From contig NC_088177.1 in the NCBI RefSeq assembly GCF_028769735.1, positions 11,410,599 through 11,474,598 of the forward strand: a DNA stretch of 64,000 nt. The letters are read 5' to 3'. Source of the stretch: Zonotrichia leucophrys gambelii (lineage: Eukaryota > Chordata > Aves > Passeriformes > Passerellidae). This document shows positions 58,091-64,000 of the stretch, in pieces. The notes under the pieces were generated by a model. That model saw nothing but the letters and a program-made list of their open reading frames with translations. It had not been told where the DNA came from and made no database searches. Position 1 is the stretch's first letter, and each line of letters opens with the position of its first letter. The translations under genes were made by a program, and so were the position numbers.

Positions 58091-60525
58091 TCCTCCCTTC
58101 CCGTGATATATTAACTGCTCTGGAAGTTTCCCAGCTGTTTCATGGGATAAATGATGGCAGTGGGAGCCCATATTTAACCTTCACTGCTCAGGCTGCACGC
58201 TTTGTAGTTGTCGTCTTTTATCTGCCTGGCTATCTGGGAAAAGCTTCAGACGTGTCCCTGCTGCTCCCCCTGCCCGCCTGCTGCCTGCACAGGGAAGGCA
58301 CAGCCACTGTTTGTGTCCTTCAGAGCTCAGCCTCCATCCTCTGCATCCATGGAGGCACCACAGGCTCCTCCAGGGAGTTCCCAGGGGCTCCCCCAGCAAT
58401 GCCAAGGCATCCTCTGGCTCCAGGTTATTTGCTTAAATGTGACTTGTCACTTGCTTTTGTGGTCAGTTTGTCTTCCTGCAGCTCAGGCAGAGGTGATTGG
58501 AGTAGTTTTCCATTATTTCAGTGATTGGGTGAATAGCAGTGAGTGTCAGCTGTGATGTTCCCCACCCTTTGTACTCCCCAAAAAGGTTCCAGCCTGGAAA
58601 ACTGTGTGTGAAGGAATTTCAGGTATTTCCTGTGTCAGTGATGCACCATGCAGCTATGCTGAGACATCTTGGTGATCCCTCCTTTAACCCAAATGTTATT
58701 TACCTGGGATGATTTGTCTGGTTTTCCACAGATTGAAGGGAAAGAAATGGATGAGCTGTTGGGGCAGGCTGAACTCATCTTGTCTAAACCTCAGTGGTGA
58801 CCCTAGGTAGGGCTGTCACTGAATGGCAAATAAGCATTTAATCTAATTAGTGTGGATCTGAAGCTATTAAATCCTAAACCATTTGAAAATAGAAAGGGAA
58901 AAAGGGGGTTGTTCTGCACTGTTTTGGACCACAAAACTGTCACTTGATGGACCCTAGAGCCATCAGAGGGCACTTGGGCATGTAGGGCTGGGTGTACACT
59001 CTGCTGCTGTCACCCACCTGAAGCAGGGAACTGGTCTTGACCCTGCAGAGGAGATTGTCATGCTGAATGTTAAGCTGGGGTGGCTGCAGAGAGGTGAGGG
59101 ATGCTGTCACACACCATCAGTGACACCTTCTGTCCTTAGCTGTTGTGTGTGACCTGCAGTAATGAGTCACCTGTACAAAATCCAGGGATGGGAGGTGCAG
59201 GAGGAAGTTATTTTCCCACTGGTAAGAAGTTAGCTGTGTAAAAGCCATGAGGATGTGGGGAGGGGAAGGACAGGCAGGGTGTTCTCCTTCACATTTCCAG
59301 GAGGAAGAGAATCAGTTTGGTTAACACTTCTCTGACTAAGGAAAAGTTAAAATCTGATTGACGGTGTCACAGGTGCTATGCAAATAATGCAGATAAAGTC
59401 CAAGTCCTCAGCATCTCACAGATAGTATTTGGACAGCAACAAGTAAATAGGGACAAAGGAGACAGAAAAAGTGGCAGGATTCCAGCAGAAATGCATGGCC
59501 ATAAATGTTTATTTTGACCAGGGACTCAGTGGCCTCAGTAATTTGTGAATATAACACAGCCACACACCCACACACCCACGTCCAATAGTTGTCTTAGTCT
59601 TTAGCAATACGTGAGAGCACACAGAGAATTTGAAATTATATTAGGTAAGATTATGTGTCTGGGCAGTGAGAAGGGCTCTGTGGCCACCCAGGGCTTCCTC
59701 TAGACCTCCTGTTTTGATTCTGTGATGAAAAGTTTCCTAAGAGTATTTTGCTGCAGAATTCCCTGGTTTGTTTGCCTCACTGCTTTACTTTGCTGTGTCC
59801 ACCCAAAGAGCCCCTCTAGGTTTAGTGCTAAGTCTGGGTTTAAATGCTTTAGGTTTAGGGCTGAGTCTAGATTTAGTGCTTCAGGTTTAATGCCTCTGTC
59901 TACTCTGCTTCACCAAGGTACCAGCTCAAGGAGCCGCAGGCTGAGATATTCCTACTCTTGTGAAGTATGTGTGAACTGCAGGATAATTCAGAGTACAAAG
60001 CAATCTTGCACGTTGTTTTTTGTCTGAATCTAAATTTCAAAATGGAAGGGCTTTGTTCCCAGCAGTTCAAGGGTGCTCACCTTTGTTACATTCCCAAAAT
60101 GAAAATACATGCTGTTCCAAAACAAACTGGCTTCTGTCCTTGGTGCAGAGATGAGCGAGGTTCTATTTTCTCATGTCTCTGACTTGGAGGCTGTGGAATT
60201 ATTGTTGCTGACTGTAAACTGTATCCTTGACTAGAAATGGTGCGGGAACATTTTGTTTTAAAGTACAGGAGAGATGGGAGATGTGCAGTTTATTCAAGAC
60301 TAGCACTGCAGCCCTGGGTCTGGCAGTTCACAGTGGACATCTGCCAGCTAGATAAAGCCTTTTGCTTAATAAAGTTACAGGACAGGCAGTGGGAGCTGTG
60401 ATTTATGAGCAAAAAATCTGAAGCAAACTGATAGTGGGAAGTTTTTATGCACTTTGTGTTCCATTTGTTCTCAGTCTGCCTCCCCTTAGACTCTGAGCAG
60501 TGTCTGGTAAGGGAGCTCATCTCCT
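58091..60525. other. Non-coding stretch, no gene seen
   Basis: Apparently unique DNA. An open frame at 58075-58524 begins inside the duplication, has a competing frame and no domain. Near 59818-59893 short TTTAG/GGTTTA words recur without a fixed period. Confidence 0.5.
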
Positions 60526-61403
60526 GACCTTGGGGTCAAGGTGTGTGACCCAATTCAGCGTGATTGGCTTCAGGCATTCATTCCTAACTACATGAAAAAG
60601 ATCTTTTCTCAGTTGGAATTGTAGAAAATAATGTGGACTTTGAGTTTGGGAGCAAATTTTGACAAGCTTATTACCTTATTTGAGTGTATTTGGTGTCCAA
60701 TCTTCCTTTAAAGCCTAATCCAGCATCGTCAGTGTCCCCAAATCATTGCTCACACATGTCTGTTATTTTCCTTCCCACATCCACCTTATACAGGTGAGAG
60801 TCAGTAAGTGCTGCTGGGTCTCTCCTTGAGTTGTAGGTTTTATTTGCCTGCAGAGGGGCTGTGGTGGAGGGCACTGGCTCTGCTAATGAGTGCTGCTCTG
60901 GAGCCATTGAAGCCTTGACTTGGGGTGTGTGACTCAATTTCCCAGATAATTCAGCATGATTGGCTTCATGCATTGCCCATTCCTAACTACATGAAAAAGA
61001 TCTTTTCTCAGTTGGAATTGTAGAAAATAATGTGCATTTTGAGTTTGGGAGCAAATTTTGACAAGCTTATTGCCTTATTTGAGTGTAAACAAACCTTATT
61101 TGTGCGCTTTCAGTTCGGGAGTAAGTTTTGACAAGGTTATAACCTTATTTGAATGTATTTGGTGTCCAGTCTTCCTTTAAAGCCTAAACCAGCATCATCA
61201 GTGTTCCCAAATCATTTTGATAACCATGTCTGAGCAATAAAGCAGTCACAGTCCTCTGTTCTTTTCCCCTCCTATACAGGTGAGAGTCAGCAAGTGCTGC
61301 TGGGTCTCTCCTTGAGTTGTAGGTTTTATTTGCCTGCAGAGGGGCTGGTGGAGGGCACTGGCTCTGCTAATGAGTGCTGCTCAGGAGCCATTTAAGCCCC
61401 TTG
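60526..61403. repeat. Local tandem duplication (~388 and ~490 bp) with nested 70-bp unit
   Basis: Unit 1 (about 60526-60913) and unit 2 (about 60914-61403) share, in order, TTGGGGT..GTGTGTGAC, ATTCCTAACTACATGAAAAA, CTTTTCTCAGTTGGAATTGT, ATTTTGACAAGCTTATT, TCTTCCTTTAAAGCCTAA, ACAGGTGAGAGTCAG, AAGTGCTGCTGGGTCTCTCC and GCTCTGCTAATGAGTGCTGC. Within unit 2 a 70-bp segment is itself doubled (61032-61101 and 61102-61171), while unit 1 has only one copy. The nested step therefore came after, or independently of, the larger one. Most sites agree, but the second nested copy is more diverged. Confidence 0.93.
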
Positions 61404-62212
61404 GAAACTCAGTATCTGCACAGGTAGCCCCCACTGAGGTGTGCAGAGCTGCTGCTGCTGCATCCTCCCTGCTGTGCCCGCTGATAAGGCACAGCTTGAA
61501 TCTTCAAATGCCACTGGGAGCATCATCAATCTCAATCCAGTCCTTACTCTCTCCCCCCAGATGGCTTCTGCTGAGGAAGAGAGGAAAACATAAAAGCTGT
61601 GGCTTTAGGGCGTGAGAATGTGGAAGTTGGTGGAGTTAAAAATCAATCGTGACCCACAACAAAGGACTTGCAACTTCATCTCTGGCAGTGTTACTGCTGT
61701 GCTGTCCCAAAAGCCAGTGAAAAGCCATAAATGCAGACACAAGCAAAGATGAGAACTTGTGTATTCTTATTATTATCCTCAGTGGAGGAAAAACTGCTTA
61801 TTCTATCCACTTACCAGGCAAACTGAAGTTAAAAGAAAGTAGGGGGGGATCCTGCTTATCTGATGTTTGCAGCAATGCTGTGCACACCACAGACAACAGG
61901 GAACTGACACAACACAAAGCAAAATCTAGCATTATTTCCCCCAGAAACACTTTACAGACCCGAGCACAAGATGCTATGGCTTTTATTCAAGAAGGATTTT
62001 TTTTCTGAGGGATCTTTTTGGGTTTTTCACTAATTTCGGCAAACTGAGTGTTTCCAGGGATGTACTTAATGCTGTTGCTTTCCTAAAAGGGAGTAACACT
62101 TAGTGTTGTAAGGCTGGGGGGTTTTTTTGGTGTTTTTTTTTCATTTCAGGAATGTGTTGACACCCAGATTCTCTCAGAGGTCTTCTGTCTTCTTCTGCTG
62201 AGATTTTCCATC
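61404..62212. other. Non-coding stretch, no gene seen
   Basis: Apparently unique sequence with short open frames only. A T/G-rich patch lies at 62115-62140. Confidence 0.5.
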
Positions 62213-62371
62213 ACATATATATATATATGTGTGTATATATATATATATATGCACACACACATATATATATTTATATATGTGTGTGTGTGTGTATATACAT
62301 ATATATATGTGTGTATATATACATATATACACACACATATGTGTGTATGTATATATATATATATATATATA
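62213..62371. repeat. Alternating (TA)/(TG)/(CA) tract, ~158 bp
   Basis: Strict purine-pyrimidine alternation over 62213-62270 and 62272-62371, broken only by TTT at 62270-62272. The blocks switch between (TA)n, (TG)n, (CA)n and back, which makes several inverted repeats such as ACACACATATGTGTGT near 62331-62346. Z-DNA or cruciform formation is plausible. Confidence 0.95.
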
Positions 62372-64000
62372 ATGTATAATGCTCTAAGATCTGACCCTGT
62401 GATGCAGATACTTCAAATATAGGATTAAAAATCCTTATTTTGGCATGCTTCCTGTCAAAATGTATTTTCAGGTAAGCAAATCCATGGAACTGCCTGAAAT
62501 CCAGGCAGTGATTAAGTGCCTGCCTGGTCCTTAAGTACATGGAAGAAGACTTGGAAGTTTTAAAATCAGATGTGAATTCTTGCAGGGAGGTTAATTTAGT
62601 TGATGTTGTTTAAAATAAGAAGAGAAACCCTGTTGCTCTTACTGATTGCCAGGCAACTGATTTAAAAACTTCAAAAGCAGTGATGAAAATGCTCTTATTT
62701 CAGACTTAGTGATGCCTTATACCTTCCTGACTTTAAAACAGTGTTGCCATTTTCCTTCCTTATCATATGTTCCTCCTCTGGCTTTTATTTTCCTCCTTGT
62801 TTTGGCACATCTCCTATCTTTGGGTATCTGGTATTGAGAATCCCAGATATCTCCAAACTCTTCCCAGGTGATGGTTTGGGATGTGGGAATCTCCTCTTTG
62901 CAGGAGCTTTCTCTTTTCTCTAGTATTTTTTTGAGACTGAAGGCAAAATGGGCAGATATTTTTACACCCAGAACACACGTAAAATGAAAATAAATTGCTG
63001 CCAGGGTTGCTTTCCCCCTAAGTTACAGATTCCTTCAGAATCAAGTGATCTAGCAATAGCTGGGGAAACAAAGAAATCACTCTTGGAAAGAAAGAGAAGA
63101 TGCCTGAGTTTCCAGTTAAGCTGCTTTTTAATGAAATGCAATGACCTGCAAAAGTGGAAATCCCTCTTCCTGTTTGCTTTTACACCAGAGCAGAGGCTTA
63201 GGATGTGTTTTTGCTCCAGGTCTGCTCTTTGCAAGGTGATTTATTTGTGTTGAGTTTGCTTTGTGTCTGTAACATCAGGAGCCTGGTTGGATAAATTAGA
63301 ACTGAGTGAAACATTTTTTTTGTCTGGGGATCAGCAAGATAAATTCACCAAACCAAATGAATCTGAATTTTGCTGCATAGTGGTGCTTGGTATTGCTTTA
63401 CATTATTTCTTACTTTGTGTATATTTCTTACTATATATATAAGATTTTATAAGAGTTGTAGCAATTTCTCCCAGCTGGGAAAAAGAGATTTCCCTAAGTT
63501 CATACATTTACTTCTTTTTTTCCCTAAAAAAAAAGTTCTGAACTTTTACAAATAATGGCATTACCTCCAGATCTAGAAATAGGTTTTTGTCTGCTATTCT
63601 TTGAGCTGTCACTTGCAGAGGTTTTATTTCAGGCTGATGAAAAAGTACACGTGCTTTCCTGCTTTACATCTCTCGCATTGCCTCTCAAATCAAACACTGA
63701 AATGCATTTGGAGAATTTCACAGTGGAAATGCAAACCACAACTTCTGTTGTCAGTTTAATTCTGAGGTTAAAATAGGCATTTAATTAATTTCTTCCCTGA
63801 AGTTGGGCTTTGAAATGATGCCCAAATAAAATGATTCATTTTATCTACTCGGATTTTTTTTCAGCAACAATGAAATGTGTCGGGGAACTCCTCTGCTAAT
63901 TTGTCATTTTATGGTTGAGAATTCCATTGATTTTTGCAATTATAAGGTTGGAAAAATGTGTCCAGAGTTTGCACACAACGCAGCAACAGCCTGTGAGACT
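62372..64000. other. Non-coding stretch, no gene seen
   Basis: Apparently unique sequence to the window end. Short T runs and AT-rich words occur near 63410-63440 and 63510-63540. Open frames are at most about 100 codons and domainless. Confidence 0.5.

Noticed and set aside
1..64000. tRNA, rRNA or snRNA genes
   Set aside because: I scanned for A/B-box-like and conserved RNA words by eye and saw none that fold convincingly; a covariance-model search would be needed to exclude them.

Overview
This is vertebrate, almost certainly bird, non-coding DNA, and probably from a songbird. Two 5'-truncated CR1 LINE tails carry the avian/reptilian CR1 3' end. Four long terminal repeat (LTR) families are present, two of them resembling solo LTRs I recall from passerine genomes; that family assignment is from memory and was not checked against a repeat library. 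I find no convincing protein-coding exon, rRNA, tRNA, CRISPR array or prokaryote-type operon. The longest open frames lie in a low-complexity repeat, and the others are short, overlap on both strands and contain no recognisable domain. The window is best read as an intergenic region or a large intron.

Layout. 1-7 kb: unique sequence, one CR1 tail (2.6 kb), then two same-orientation solo LTRs of family 1 (6.1 and 6.75 kb). 7.5-8.1 kb: a family 3 LTR. 11.7 kb: a second CR1 tail. 14.35 kb: an intact family 2 solo LTR with a TATA box, an octamer, a polyadenylation signal, terminal inverted repeats and a target-site duplication. 14.8-25 kb: unique sequence, a 26-base A run, a TA/TG microsatellite and a local tandem duplication (22.3-23.0 kb). 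25.3 kb: a compound TCCA/minisatellite locus. 25.7-31.4 kb: unique sequence with segments that look like conserved regulatory DNA. 31.42-32.58 kb: a 12-bp-unit minisatellite grading into a 558-base uninterrupted pyrimidine run. 33.8-41.5 kb: further LTRs (family 1 and a mosaic relative). 41.5-52.6 kb: unique sequence and a 300-bp AT-rich tract. 52.6 and 57.2 kb: two more family 2 LTRs, which share sequence beyond the LTR edge. 57.7 and 60.5 kb: two further local tandem duplications. 62.2 kb: a long alternating purine-pyrimidine tract.

No set of genes works together here. What stands out is the repeat biology: several local tandem duplications with long units, LTR families with readable insertion signatures, and one highly homogenised minisatellite with a clear sequence gradient. 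I did not find a new biological system and do not claim one. The regulatory-element suggestions are inference and depend on alignments I could not run.
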